In this document: positions 36,549 through 45,469 of the stretch, piece after piece
How positions within the stretch are numbered: the stretch's first letter is position 1
Layout of the letters: every line of letters starts with the position of its first letter
Source: Streptomyces kanamyceticus
GTDB lineage: Bacteria > Actinomycetota > Actinomycetes > Streptomycetales > Streptomycetaceae
Reading direction: 5' to 3'
Length of the DNA stretch: 64,000 bases
NCBI RefSeq assembly: GCF_008704495.1
Contig: NZ_CP023699.1
Span: forward strand, 7,626,001 to 7,690,000
Notes under the pieces: model-generated
What the model saw: only the letters and a program-made list of their open reading frames with translations
What the model was told of the DNA's origin: nothing
Databases searched by the model: none
Program-made: the position numbers and the translations under genes

Positions 36549-39290
36549 TCACGAGGGGCACGACTTGCCCCAGAGTGACCGGTGGATGCGGGCGGCGCGG
36601 GCCCGCAGCTCCTCGGCCCGCGCCGGGTCCTGGGCGCCGTCCGCGAGGAACTCGTACACCGCGACGAGCGAGGGGTGGCCCTCGCCCAGGCTGGCGACGA
36701 AGATGCGTTCGGCCGTGCGCAGCGCGCGCTCGGCGCCCTCGCGATCGCCCGCGGCGCGCAGTACGGGGCCGAGCCGGGAGAGGGTCTTGGCCCGGTAGTG
36801 GTGGTCGGGTCCGTACGCGGTGACGTAGATCTCCTCGGCCTCGCGCAGGGTGTCGATCGCCCGGTGCAGATGCCCCTGCGCCCACTGCAGCGAGCCCAGT
36901 TTGTTGAGACAGGCCGCGTAGGTGTGGGCCTCCGTCGTACGGCGCTTGCCGAGCAGGGCGAGGACGGGGCAGAGGAGTTCGTGCGCCGTCGCGAGGTGCG
37001 CGTGGGCCTGTGCGCGCAGCCTGCGCTTGCGCAGCGGATTGCGGGTGCTGCGCGACGCCGCCCTGCACTGCTGGCCCTTGCGGCGCAGCACGTCCGCGAG
37101 GAACTTGGCGACCTGAGCGGTCTCGAAGTCCTCCTCGCCGCGCTTGCTGCGGAACACCTCGTGCGCCGCCGAGAGCTCGCGCTCCGCGGTGTCCAGGTCG
37201 CCGCGGTCCTGCGCCACGATCCCGGCGTCGCGGCGGAGCATCGCCCGGAACACCACGTGCTCCTCCAGGCCGGTGGAGCCGCCGCCGCCGACGAGGTCAC
37301 CGGCCCGCTCGTAGCAGTCGAGCGCGTCGACGTGCCGGCCCGCGTTGCGGTGGATCATCCCGGCCTCCTGCTCGGTGACCGCCCAGTCGATGACCTCCCA
37401 GCCCGAGCCCTGCAGCTCGTAGATGCGCAGCGCCGCCTCCAGATAGCCGCTCGCCTCCCGAAAGCGGTTGCGCTCGCGCAGGATGCCGCCGAACTGGCGG
37501 CAGCACTGCGCCCGCACCTGCTGGAAGGCGTCGTCGTCCTTGTGGGCGTCGCACAGCGCGAGCGCCCTGCCGCAGGCCGCCTCCGCCGTGTCGAGGTGGG
37601 CGAGGAGGTAGTGCTGGCGGGCCGTGGCGAGATGGGCCGTCGCCAGGCACTGCTCGGATCCCGTGCCCAGGCCGCGCAGCTCCACCTCCCTGGCGAAGTA
37701 GGCCAGCGCGCTCTTCCACTCGCAGCGGTGGTTCTGGTAGCTGCCCGCCCGGTGCAGGAGGCGCACCAGCGCCTCCGGGTCGCGGGCCGCGCCCAGTTCG
37801 CCGTCGCTGTCGGCGGCCCAGGCGGGCTCGGCGGTGACCGCGTCGACGTGCGGCATGAGACGGTCGCAGGTGGCTCGCGATTCGAGCTGGTCGGGGGCGA
37901 GCGGGAAGGCCGCCTCGATCAGCCGGACCGCGGCCTGCGACCACTCCAGACGCTCGTGTCCGGTCAGCCGGGACCGGATGAATATCTGCACCCGGGGGTG
38001 GATTCCGTACGTCACCGGCTCCGTGCGGCCGTCGCCGTGGCGGGTCATCAGGGAGTGGTCGACCAGCTTGAGCACGAGCCGGGTGAAGGCCAGCTGGTCG
38101 TCCATGACGAGCCGCAGCCGGTCGGGCAGGACCGAGCGGTAGCGGAAGAGCGTGGCGCGCGGCACGTCCTCGGACGCCAGGAAGCTGCACAGCCGCATCA
38201 GATCCTCGGCGGCGGGCTGCTGCGCGCCGATCCGCTCGATCGCCAGCTCGAAGGTCTTGGCGTCGCTGTCGGCGCTCTGCGCGGAGAGGCGCTGCAGGTA
38301 CTCCTCGAAGTCCTCGCCCTCGACGCCGATCTCGGCCTGTTCGATGTACGCCCCCGCCTGTTCGAGGGCGAGCGGCTGCCAGCCGAGCTGCCTGCCGAGC
38401 CAGCGCAGCCGCTCGTCGGCGGTCGAACCGGTCCGCTTGCGCAGGAAGGCCAGGCCGTCGTCCTCGTCGTAGACGGTGAGTTCGACGGGATCGGGGCAGA
38501 GTCCGGTCCAGCCCTCGCGCAGCTGGGTGGTGATCAGGATCTCGCCGACGCCCTCGGGCGGCAGCAGGGGCTGTAACCGCAGTTGCTGGTCGACGGGCCC
38601 TTCGCCGGACTGTTCGGCGCCGTCGAGCTGGACGTTGTCGTAGACGAGCAGCCAGTCCGGATGGTCGCGCAGCCAGCTCCACAGCCGGGTCAGGACCACG
38701 GTCTTGGACTCGTGGTAGGTGATGCCGATCAGGGTGGCGAGTTCGAGCAGGTCGCACAGGAGCCGGTCGGGGCTGGTGGCGTTGAGCCACCGGGTGAGGC
38801 TGTGCTCGGTCAGCGTGCCGTGCGCGTACGCCGTGGCCAGCTGGGACTTTCCGACGCCGCCGGTGCCGTGCACGACGCTGACGCGGCGGCCCTTGGGGCC
38901 TTTCTCGGGCCGCAGGGTCCGTTCCAGGAGGGCCATTTCCTTTTTGCGGCCCACGAAGTACCGCGAGCGGAAGGGGAGGTTGTTGGGCGGCACGGCGCGC
39001 ACGGTGGCGTCCTCGGCCGTTCCGCTTTCCTGCGTGGCGGGACGGGCGACGAGGATGAGGGCGAGGACGGCCAGCACGATGAGCACGACGAAGACCACGA
39101 GGGCCGGGCCGCTCGTCTTCTCCTTGATGATCCCCATCAGGGCGATGGCCAGGGCGGAGACCGCGGTGGTGCCGGTGGCGAGCCGCCTGATGCCGACGGC
39201 GAACCGCCTGCGCGTGCTGACGAGCCGCCTGCGTGTGAGGGCGAACTGCCTGCGGGCGCCGGTGAATGCGCCGGAAATGGATACGGACAT
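36549..39290 (-). CDS. Membrane-anchored STAND (NB-ARC-type) ATPase with TPR repeats
   Basis: A 913-residue protein. A basic N-terminus (about 12-38) is followed by two hydrophobic segments (about 41-54 and 61-82), then the NTPase domain with Walker A GTGGVGKSQLA (about 142-152), Walker B WLLVYDN (213-219), a sensor-like ILITTQLR and a winged-helix-like region to about 480. The C-terminal half (about 520-900) is helical repeats of TPR type (for example LATARQHYLLAHLDTAEAACGRALAL). Such NLR-like ATPases switch on by oligomerising after sensing a ligand; the ligand and output here are unknown. Codon 239 is TTA (38574-38576). ATG at 39290 has a GGGGGAA RBS; a longer frame exists upstream. Confidence 0.85.
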   Translation of the reverse strand: MSVSISGAFTGARRQFALTRRRLVSTRRRFAVGIRRLATGTTAVSALAIALMGIIKEKTSGPALVVFVVLIVLAVLALILVARPATQESGTAEDATVRAVPPNNLPFRSRYFVGRKKEMALLERTLRPEKGPKGRRVSVVHGTGGVGKSQLATAYAHGTLTEHSLTRWLNATSPDRLLCDLLELATLIGITYHESKTVVLTRLWSWLRDHPDWLLVYDNVQLDGAEQSGEGPVDQQLRLQPLLPPEGVGEILITTQLREGWTGLCPDPVELTVYDEDDGLAFLRKRTGSTADERLRWLGRQLGWQPLALEQAGAYIEQAEIGVEGEDFEEYLQRLSAQSADSDAKTFELAIERIGAQQPAAEDLMRLCSFLASEDVPRATLFRYRSVLPDRLRLVMDDQLAFTRLVLKLVDHSLMTRHGDGRTEPVTYGIHPRVQIFIRSRLTGHERLEWSQAAVRLIEAAFPLAPDQLESRATCDRLMPHVDAVTAEPAWAADSDGELGAARDPEALVRLLHRAGSYQNHRCEWKSALAYFAREVELRGLGTGSEQCLATAHLATARQHYLLAHLDTAEAACGRALALCDAHKDDDAFQQVRAQCCRQFGGILRERNRFREASGYLEAALRIYELQGSGWEVIDWAVTEQEAGMIHRNAGRHVDALDCYERAGDLVGGGGSTGLEEHVVFRAMLRRDAGIVAQDRGDLDTAERELSAAHEVFRSKRGEEDFETAQVAKFLADVLRRKGQQCRAASRSTRNPLRKRRLRAQAHAHLATAHELLCPVLALLGKRRTTEAHTYAACLNKLGSLQWAQGHLHRAIDTLREAEEIYVTAYGPDHHYRAKTLSRLGPVLRAAGDREGAERALRTAERIFVASLGEGHPSLVAVYEFLADGAQDPARAEELRARAARIHRSLWGKSCPS

Positions 39291-39430
39291 CAGTTCCCCC
39301 TGTCTGCCTCCCCCGCGCGGCGCGCAGTACAGTCCCATTCTCGGGGTAAAGCCGCACCCGCCGGAATATCACCGCCGTGGAATCTGGGGCTAGCATCTGC
39401 GCTTCGCGGATTCGACGGTACGGAGGCGGC

Positions 39431-40690
39431 ATGGACCTCGGCACAATGGATCAACCCCCGGGGGGCGGGATGGATATCGCGTTGGTCCACTGGTCCTTTC
39501 CGCCCAGCGTGGGCGGGGTGGAATCCCACCTCTGGGACTATTCACGGCTGTTGGCGCGGCGGGGGAACCGCGTCACCGTGCTCACCGGAACGCCGGGCGC
39601 GCAGTGCCCGGGTCAACCGGGGGTGGAGGTGCTCACCCACCCGGCGCTCGACCTGGCCAGGCTCGACCCGGGACCCGACGACGCGCGGCGGCTCACCCGG
39701 TGGTTCTCCGAGGTGCTCCTCCAGCGCGGCATCAGGCTGGTGCACTGCCACAACCTGCACCACTTCAGCGCGGCCCCCGCCCAGGCCCTGGAGGCCCTGC
39801 GGACCCCGCTGCGACTCGCGCTCTGCCATACGTACCACAGCATCTGGGGCGATCCCGGACGCGGCGAATCCGTGCTCACGGCGGACCGCTGGGACCGGCA
39901 CTACGCCGTCTCCGAGTTCCTGCGCACCGCCTGCGCCGACGTGCTCGGCGTGCGCGCGGAGCGCACCTACCTGGGCATCGACACCGCCCCCTACGCGCGC
40001 GTGGCCCCTCTCGACGTCGCGCCGCAGCCGGGGACGGTGCTGCTGCCCGCCCGGCTGATCCCCGACAAGGGAGCGCTGCTCGCGGTCCGCGCGCTCGATC
40101 TGATCGTCCGCTGCGGGATGTGCGTATCCCGGCCCCGGCTGCTGCTTACGGACACCCGTCAGACAGTCGATTTCCACGGTGAGAAGATCGGCTTCAGGGA
40201 ACGCGTCGAAAAAGAGATCGAAAAGCGCGATCTGGAATCGTACGTGGAATTCGTCGAGGCCGGTGTCGATCAAATGCCTGATCTCTACGCGGAGTCCACC
40301 GTCGTCGTCTATCCCTCGCTATTCGACGAGCCGATGGGGCTCGCCCCGCTGGAGGCGATGTGCGCGGCGCGGCCCGTCGTGGTGACCCGGATGGGCGGCC
40401 TCGACGAGGGCGTCGACAACGACGGGGTGATCGGTTATCTGGTGCCCGACAGGGACGAGGAGCAGCTCGCGGCGCGCCTCGCCGAACTCCTCGACGACCG
40501 GGAGACGGGCCGGCTGATGGGCCTGCGCGGACGGGCCCACGTCACCGGGCACTTCGACCTGCGCAAGATCTACCTGAAGCGCATGCAGGACGAGTACCGC
40601 GCACTCCTGGCCGGTCGGGGCGGAGCACCGGCCGGACCGGACGGAGCGTCAGCAGTGCGGGCCGGGACCGGCACCCGCGCCGGTGTCTGA
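39431..40690 (+). CDS. Family 4 glycosyltransferase
   Basis: A 419-residue GT-B enzyme. The N-terminal donor/acceptor fold starts IALVHWSFPPSVGGVESHLWDYSRLL; the C-terminal GT4 donor-binding region has YPSLFDEPMGLAPLEAMCAARPVVVTRMGGLDE with the EX7E-type glutamates. The acceptor is unknown; an exported polysaccharide, lipid or natural product is possible. ATG at 39431 is chosen for its GGAGG RBS; an internal ATG at 39470 is the start of strict homology. The 3' end overlaps the convergent debranching enzyme gene by 42 bases. Confidence 0.88.
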   Translation: MDLGTMDQPPGGGMDIALVHWSFPPSVGGVESHLWDYSRLLARRGNRVTVLTGTPGAQCPGQPGVEVLTHPALDLARLDPGPDDARRLTRWFSEVLLQRGIRLVHCHNLHHFSAAPAQALEALRTPLRLALCHTYHSIWGDPGRGESVLTADRWDRHYAVSEFLRTACADVLGVRAERTYLGIDTAPYARVAPLDVAPQPGTVLLPARLIPDKGALLAVRALDLIVRCGMCVSRPRLLLTDTRQTVDFHGEKIGFRERVEKEIEKRDLESYVEFVEAGVDQMPDLYAESTVVVYPSLFDEPMGLAPLEAMCAARPVVVTRMGGLDEGVDNDGVIGYLVPDRDEEQLAARLAELLDDRETGRLMGLRGRAHVTGHFDLRKIYLKRMQDEYRALLAGRGGAPAGPDGASAVRAGTGTRAGV

Positions 40691-42835
40691 ACCGGCGCCC
40701 CCGCCGGTGTCCACCCGCCAGCCGTCGGGCAGCCCGGTCACCGTCGTACGCCCTGCGTGGTCGATCCGCACCGAGAGGTCCGCGCCCGCAAGGCGCAGCC
40801 CCGACACGGCGAGCGGTCCGAGCAGGCCCGCGGGGAGCGGGCGCAGCCGCAGCTCGCGGCGCGGGGCGTCGGGACGCAGGCCGAGCAGCGCGCCGAGCAC
40901 CGCGACGCCGGACGCCGCCGACCAGCCCTGCGGGCGGCAGGCGGCCGGGTAGGCGAGCGGGGCGGGCGAGGTCTCGGTGCGCGCGTCGCCGCCGTACAGC
41001 TCCGGCATCCGGTACGAGAAGTGGACGGCGGCGTCGAGCAGTCCGTCGGCGAGCAGCGCGGCCTCGGCGGGGCGGCCCGCCGCGCACAGGCCCTGCACGG
41101 CGATCGCCGTGTCGTGGGTCCACACCGAACCGCCGTGGTAGCTTAGCGGGTTGAAGCCGGGCACGGCGGCGGACCGGCTGCGCAGCCCCCAGCCGGAGTT
41201 CAGCTCGGGCGCGGCCAGCCAGGCGGCGACGTCGGCGCAGCCGTCCCGGTCGAGGATGCCGGTGCCGAGCAGCTGGCCCATGTTGGAGGCGGGGCCCGTG
41301 ACCGGAGCGAGGTCGCGGCCCACCGCGATGGCGACGTAGCGGGGCGCGGGCCCCTCCTTGGCGTCGATCCAGAAGGCGTCGGCGAAGCGGCCGCGGAGCG
41401 CCACGGCCCAGGTGCGCAGCCTCCTCGCCCGCGCCGTCGCCCCGCGGGAGTGCAGCAGGTCGGCGAGGCCCGTGGCGGCTTCGTAGGCGTAGCCCTGCAC
41501 CTCGCAGAGGGCCAGCGGGGGCTCGACGCGCCGGCCCGCCGCGTCGCGCACCGCGTCGGCGGAGTCCTTCCAGGACTGGTGCAGGAGCCCGCCGCGGCGC
41601 GGGTAGTAGCGCAGCAGACCGTCCTTGTCCTTGCCGCTGGTGCGGACGATCCAGGCCATCGCGCGCTCCGCGTACGGCAGGAGCCCTTCGACCTCGGCGG
41701 CGGGCAGGCCCCAGCGCCAGGCGTCGACGAGCAGCGAGACGAAGAGCGGGGTGGCGTCGACGGAGCCGTAGTAGTGGGCGGGGAGCAGCAGCCCCTGGCC
41801 GTGCCGGGACTCGGCGGGGCGCAGCTCGTGCAGGATCCGCCCCGGCGCCTCCTCGCGGAAGTCGTCGTGGACCGTGCCCTGGCGGCGAGCGAGGGTCCAC
41901 AGGGTGCCGCGGGCCAGTTCGGTGCCGAGCGGCAGCAGCATGCGGGCCGACCAGAGGGAGTCCCGGCCGAAGAGCGTCAGGTACCAGGGGCAGCCCGCGG
42001 CGATGAACTGGTCGTCGCAGCGGGCGCTCCCGCCACCCGCCCGGTCCGCTAGCCGCAGCGCCCGCAGCTCGGCGAGCCCCTGGCGGACCAGGCCGATCAG
42101 CCGCCGGTCGCCGCGGACCACCGGATCCGACCAGGGCACGCGCGGGGGCGCGGCGACCGGATGGCCCGGCGGGTCGGGCACGGCGCGGCCCGTGACGGCG
42201 AGCCGGAGCAGCCAGCAGCCGCCCGGCGCGAGCTCGACCCGCGGCCAGGTGAACGTGCCGTGCGCCGGGCCCGTCGCGGTCTCGGGCTCCTCGGGGCATT
42301 CGACGGCGCGCACCCGGGCACGGCCCGTGGGGGAGCGCCAGACGAGCGCGGGGCCTCCCGCGCGCGGCGCGGACGGGGCGACGGCGGGGCCGGTGAGGCC
42401 TCGCTTCACGTCGGCGATGTCGGCGAGGTCGGTGGCGGCGGTCAGTTCGACGCGTAATCGGCGGGCGGCGGTGCCGACGTTGCGCAGCAGGACCGTCTCG
42501 CCGTCGCCCGCGGTGCGCACCCGCTCGACGATCAGCGTCGGGTCGGCGGTGCCGTCGCCGGGGCAGCGGTGCACGGAGGTGAAGCGGACCCGGTCGGGGC
42601 CGAGCGGCTGGACGCCGACGGGCTCGGGCGCACGGCCGTCGAGCAGCAGGCACAGGGTGTGCAGGAGCCGCCGGTCGTGGTCGTAGAAGCCGTCGGCCCG
42701 CGCGCCGCGGAGCTGGCCGTCGCGGGGCGACGCGGCGAACGCGGGTGCCGCGACGCAGAGGACCACGTCGTGGAGGAGCGGCTGCAGGGCGCGGGCTGCC
42801 CGCGATGATCCGGGTAATTCCGGGGTGTCGGCCAC
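40649..42835 (-). CDS. Amylo-alpha-1,6-glucosidase (glycogen debranching) family protein
   Basis: A 728-residue protein with an N-terminal glycogen-debranching beta-sandwich domain (about 25-230, GARADGFYDHDRRLLHTLCLLL). A GH15/GH63-like (alpha/alpha)6 domain follows, with the acidic-residue regions FGRDSLWSARMLLP, GSVDATPLFVSLLVDAWRWG, EVQGYAYEAATGLADLL and YHGGSVWTHDTAIA. It probably removes alpha-1,6 branches or related oligosaccharides. GTG start. Two TTA codons, at codon 7 (42815-42817) and codon 127 (42455-42457), mark it as bldA-dependent. Confidence 0.87.
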   Translation of the reverse strand: MADTPELPGSSRAARALQPLLHDVVLCVAAPAFAASPRDGQLRGARADGFYDHDRRLLHTLCLLLDGRAPEPVGVQPLGPDRVRFTSVHRCPGDGTADPTLIVERVRTAGDGETVLLRNVGTAARRLRVELTAATDLADIADVKRGLTGPAVAPSAPRAGGPALVWRSPTGRARVRAVECPEEPETATGPAHGTFTWPRVELAPGGCWLLRLAVTGRAVPDPPGHPVAAPPRVPWSDPVVRGDRRLIGLVRQGLAELRALRLADRAGGGSARCDDQFIAAGCPWYLTLFGRDSLWSARMLLPLGTELARGTLWTLARRQGTVHDDFREEAPGRILHELRPAESRHGQGLLLPAHYYGSVDATPLFVSLLVDAWRWGLPAAEVEGLLPYAERAMAWIVRTSGKDKDGLLRYYPRRGGLLHQSWKDSADAVRDAAGRRVEPPLALCEVQGYAYEAATGLADLLHSRGATARARRLRTWAVALRGRFADAFWIDAKEGPAPRYVAIAVGRDLAPVTGPASNMGQLLGTGILDRDGCADVAAWLAAPELNSGWGLRSRSAAVPGFNPLSYHGGSVWTHDTAIAVQGLCAAGRPAEAALLADGLLDAAVHFSYRMPELYGGDARTETSPAPLAYPAACRPQGWSAASGVAVLGALLGLRPDAPRRELRLRPLPAGLLGPLAVSGLRLAGADLSVRIDHAGRTTVTGLPDGWRVDTGGGAGSDTGAGAGPGPHC

Positions 42836-42887
42836 GGAACGGGAGTGCCCGTTCCGTGCTCACGTCACTCCCTGAGGACGGACCGCG

Positions 42888-43658
42888 TCACTCCCAGCGG
42901 AAGAACCTGGCCGCCGCGCCGAGCCCGGCGACCGCCCAGACCGCGAGGATCCCGAGGTCCCCCCACGGCATGCCCGCACCGTGCTGCAGCACGTCGCGCA
43001 GCCCGTCGGAGAGCGCCGAGATGGGCAGCAGGCCGAGGACCGACTGGGCCGCGTCGGGGAATTTGTCGAGCGGGACGATCACGCCGCCGCCCATGAGCAG
43101 GAGCAGGAAGACGAGGTTCGCCGCCGCCAGCGTCGCCTCGGCCTTGAGGGTGCCCGCCATCAGCAGACCGAGCCCGGAGAAGGCGGCCGTGCCGAGCACC
43201 AGGAGCAGCAGTACGGCGAAGGGGTTGCCGTGCGGCGACCAGCCGAGCGCGAAGGCGATCACCGTGAGCAGGACGATCTGCAGCACCTCGGTGACCAGGA
43301 CGGACAGGGTCTTCGCCGCCATCAGGCCCCAGCGGGGGAGCGGCGAGGCGCCGAGCCGCTTGAGCACGCCGTACCGCCGCTCGAAGCCCGTCGCGATGGC
43401 CTGGCCCGTGAAGGCCGTCGACATCACGGCGAGCGCGAGGATGCCGGGCGCGAGGAAGTCCACGGCCTCGCCGTCGCCCGTGTCGACGATGTCGACCGCG
43501 CTGAACAGCACGAGCAGGAGCGTCGGGATGACGACGGTCAGGAGGAGCTGCTCGCCGTTGCGCAGCAGCATCTTCGTCTCGAGGACAGCCTGCGCGGCGA
43601 TCATGCGGGGCAGCGGGGCGGCGCCCGGCTTCGGCGTGTACGTACCGGCGGCGCTCAT
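42888..43658 (-). CDS. ABC-2 type transporter permease
   Basis: A 256-residue membrane protein with six hydrophobic segments and the ABC-2 permease pattern (ALAVMSTAFTGQAIATGFERRYGVLKRLGASPL; later LLMGGGVIVPLDKFPDAAQ). With the ATPase gene it overlaps by ATGA it forms an exporter. The substrate is unknown; an antibiotic or lipid is typical for the DrrB/DevC-like group. Confidence 0.92.
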   Translation of the reverse strand: MSAAGTYTPKPGAAPLPRMIAAQAVLETKMLLRNGEQLLLTVVIPTLLLVLFSAVDIVDTGDGEAVDFLAPGILALAVMSTAFTGQAIATGFERRYGVLKRLGASPLPRWGLMAAKTLSVLVTEVLQIVLLTVIAFALGWSPHGNPFAVLLLLVLGTAAFSGLGLLMAGTLKAEATLAAANLVFLLLLMGGGVIVPLDKFPDAAQSVLGLLPISALSDGLRDVLQHGAGMPWGDLGILAVWAVAGLGAAARFFRWE

Positions 43659-44578
43659 CCGCGCAGCTCCTTACCCGTGAGCTCCAAGAAGACGTCTTCG
43701 AGGGTGTGGCGTTCGACCGAGATGCGGTCCGGCATGACGCCGTGCTGGGCGCACCACGAGGTGACCGTGGCGAGCAGCTGGGGGTCGACCGTGCCGCTCA
43801 CGCGGTAGGCGCCGGGGGTCAGTTCGGCCGCGGCCGAGTCCGGCGGCAGCGCCTTGAGGAGCGAGCCGACGTCGAGCCCTGGACGGCCGGTGAAGCGCAG
43901 GGTGTTCTCGGCGCCGCCCCGGCACAGCTCGTCGGGGCTGCCCTGGGCGATGACCTTGCCCGCGTCGATGATCGCGACGTCGTCGGAGAGCTCCTCCGCC
44001 TCGTCCATGTGGTGCGTGGTGAGGATGACGGCGACGCCGTCGCGGCGCAGATCGCGCACGAGGTCCCAGGTGGCCCGGCGCGCCTGCGGGTCCAGGCCCG
44101 CGGTCGGCTCGTCGAGGAAGACGAGTTCGGGCCTGCCGACCACGGCCATGGCGAGCGCGAGGCGCTGCTGCTGGCCGCCGGACAGGCGCCGGTAGGTGGT
44201 GCGGCCGCAGCTGTCGAGGCCGAGGCGCTCGATGAGGTCGCCCACGTCCAGCGGGTCGGCGTGGAGTTTGGCGACGTGGCGCAGCATCTCGTCGGCGCGG
44301 GCGCCCGAGTAGACGCCGCCGGACTGGAGCATCACGCCGATCCTGGGCCGCAGCGCGTCGGCCTCGCGGACCGGGTCCAGGCCGAGGACGCGCACGGTGC
44401 CGGAGTCCGGCTTCCGGTAGCCCTCGCAGGTCTCGATCGTGGTGGTCTTGCCCGCGCCGTTGGGGCCGAGGACGGCGGTGATGCCCGCCCCGGCGCTGAG
44501 GTCGAGACCGTCGACCGCGGTCTTGTTTCCGTACCGCTTGACCAGACTCTCGATCTGGACGACGGGCTCGTTTCGCAT
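43655..44578 (-). CDS. ABC transporter ATP-binding protein
   Basis: A 307-residue ATPase: Walker A GPNGAGKTTT (38-47), Q-loop MLQSGG, signature LSGGQQQRL (132-140), Walker B LVFLDEPTAGLDP (152-164), switch His HH (189-190), then a C-terminal extension of the DrrA type. It drives the ABC-2 permease encoded downstream. ATG at 44578 is the first homologous start; the frame is open much further upstream without homology. Confidence 0.95.
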   Translation of the reverse strand: MRNEPVVQIESLVKRYGNKTAVDGLDLSAGAGITAVLGPNGAGKTTTIETCEGYRKPDSGTVRVLGLDPVREADALRPRIGVMLQSGGVYSGARADEMLRHVAKLHADPLDVGDLIERLGLDSCGRTTYRRLSGGQQQRLALAMAVVGRPELVFLDEPTAGLDPQARRATWDLVRDLRRDGVAVILTTHHMDEAEELSDDVAIIDAGKVIAQGSPDELCRGGAENTLRFTGRPGLDVGSLLKALPPDSAAAELTPGAYRVSGTVDPQLLATVTSWCAQHGVMPDRISVERHTLEDVFLELTGKELRG

Positions 44579-44689
44579 GGTGAGCCAGTCTAGGGACGGG
44601 TCCGAGGTCCCGGGCGGGCGGGGCGCCGGTCCTCTTCCTGGTGACCTTTTCCGGCCGTACGGGGACGAAGCGGGGCCTAGCGTCGATGC

Positions 44690-45469
44690 GTGACCAGCAT
44701 CGCGGAGAACGTCGAGGAGACATCCGAGCAGGCGGCCCACAAGGCGCGTGACCTCAGGCGCACCCCGCGCTACTTCGTCTCGGCCGTCCTCGCGGGCGCG
44801 TACATCGGGATCGGCGAGGTGCTGCTCCTGGTGGCGGTGTCGCCGTTCGTGGCGGCGGGCTCCCCGGCGGTGAGACTCCTCGAAGGAGCGGTCTTCCCGA
44901 TCGCGCTGACGATCGTGATGTTCGCGGGCGCACAGCTGTTCACCAGCAATGTGATGGTGATGCTGATCGGCGCCCTGACGGGGCGCACGGGCGCGCGGGA
45001 CCTGGTCGGCAGCTGGGCGCTCTCCTTGGCGGGGAACGGCGTCGGGGCGTTCCTCTTCGGCGCGATGGTGCACGCGTCGGGCGTGACGTCCACGCCCTCG
45101 GCGCGCGCGATGCTCGCCGAGATGGTCCGGGGCAAGGAGGCGCTCGACGGCGGCCAGCTCTTCTGGCGGGCCGTGCTCTGCAACTTCCTCGTCTGCCTGG
45201 CGATCTGGATGTTCTACCGGGCCAAGGGCGACGGCGCGAAGATCTTCGTGCTGTGGATCCCGGTCCTGGTCTTCGTCGCGGTCGGCTTCGAGCACTGCGT
45301 GGCGAACATGGCGCTGTTCGCCCTCGCGATCCTGGACGGCGGCGCGGGCTTCGCCGACCTGGGCAGGAACCTGCTGTTCACGGTGCCGGGGAACGTGGTC
45401 GGGGGCGGTCTCCTCGTCGCGGGCTCGTACTGGTTCATGGGGCGACCGGAGCGCGAGGAGGACCTCTAG
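44690..45469 (+). CDS. Formate/nitrite transporter (FNT) family protein
   Basis: A 259-residue membrane channel with six helices and the FNT marks AGAYIGIGEVLLL, GAQLFTSNVMVM and NFLVCLAIWM plus GFEHCVANMALF. FNT proteins form pentameric channels for formate, nitrite or hydrosulfide. No formate or nitrite enzyme is adjacent, so the substrate is open. GTG start. Its end overlaps the convergent acetyltransferase gene by 4 bases. Confidence 0.92.
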   Translation: MTSIAENVEETSEQAAHKARDLRRTPRYFVSAVLAGAYIGIGEVLLLVAVSPFVAAGSPAVRLLEGAVFPIALTIVMFAGAQLFTSNVMVMLIGALTGRTGARDLVGSWALSLAGNGVGAFLFGAMVHASGVTSTPSARAMLAEMVRGKEALDGGQLFWRAVLCNFLVCLAIWMFYRAKGDGAKIFVLWIPVLVFVAVGFEHCVANMALFALAILDGGAGFADLGRNLLFTVPGNVVGGGLLVAGSYWFMGRPEREEDL

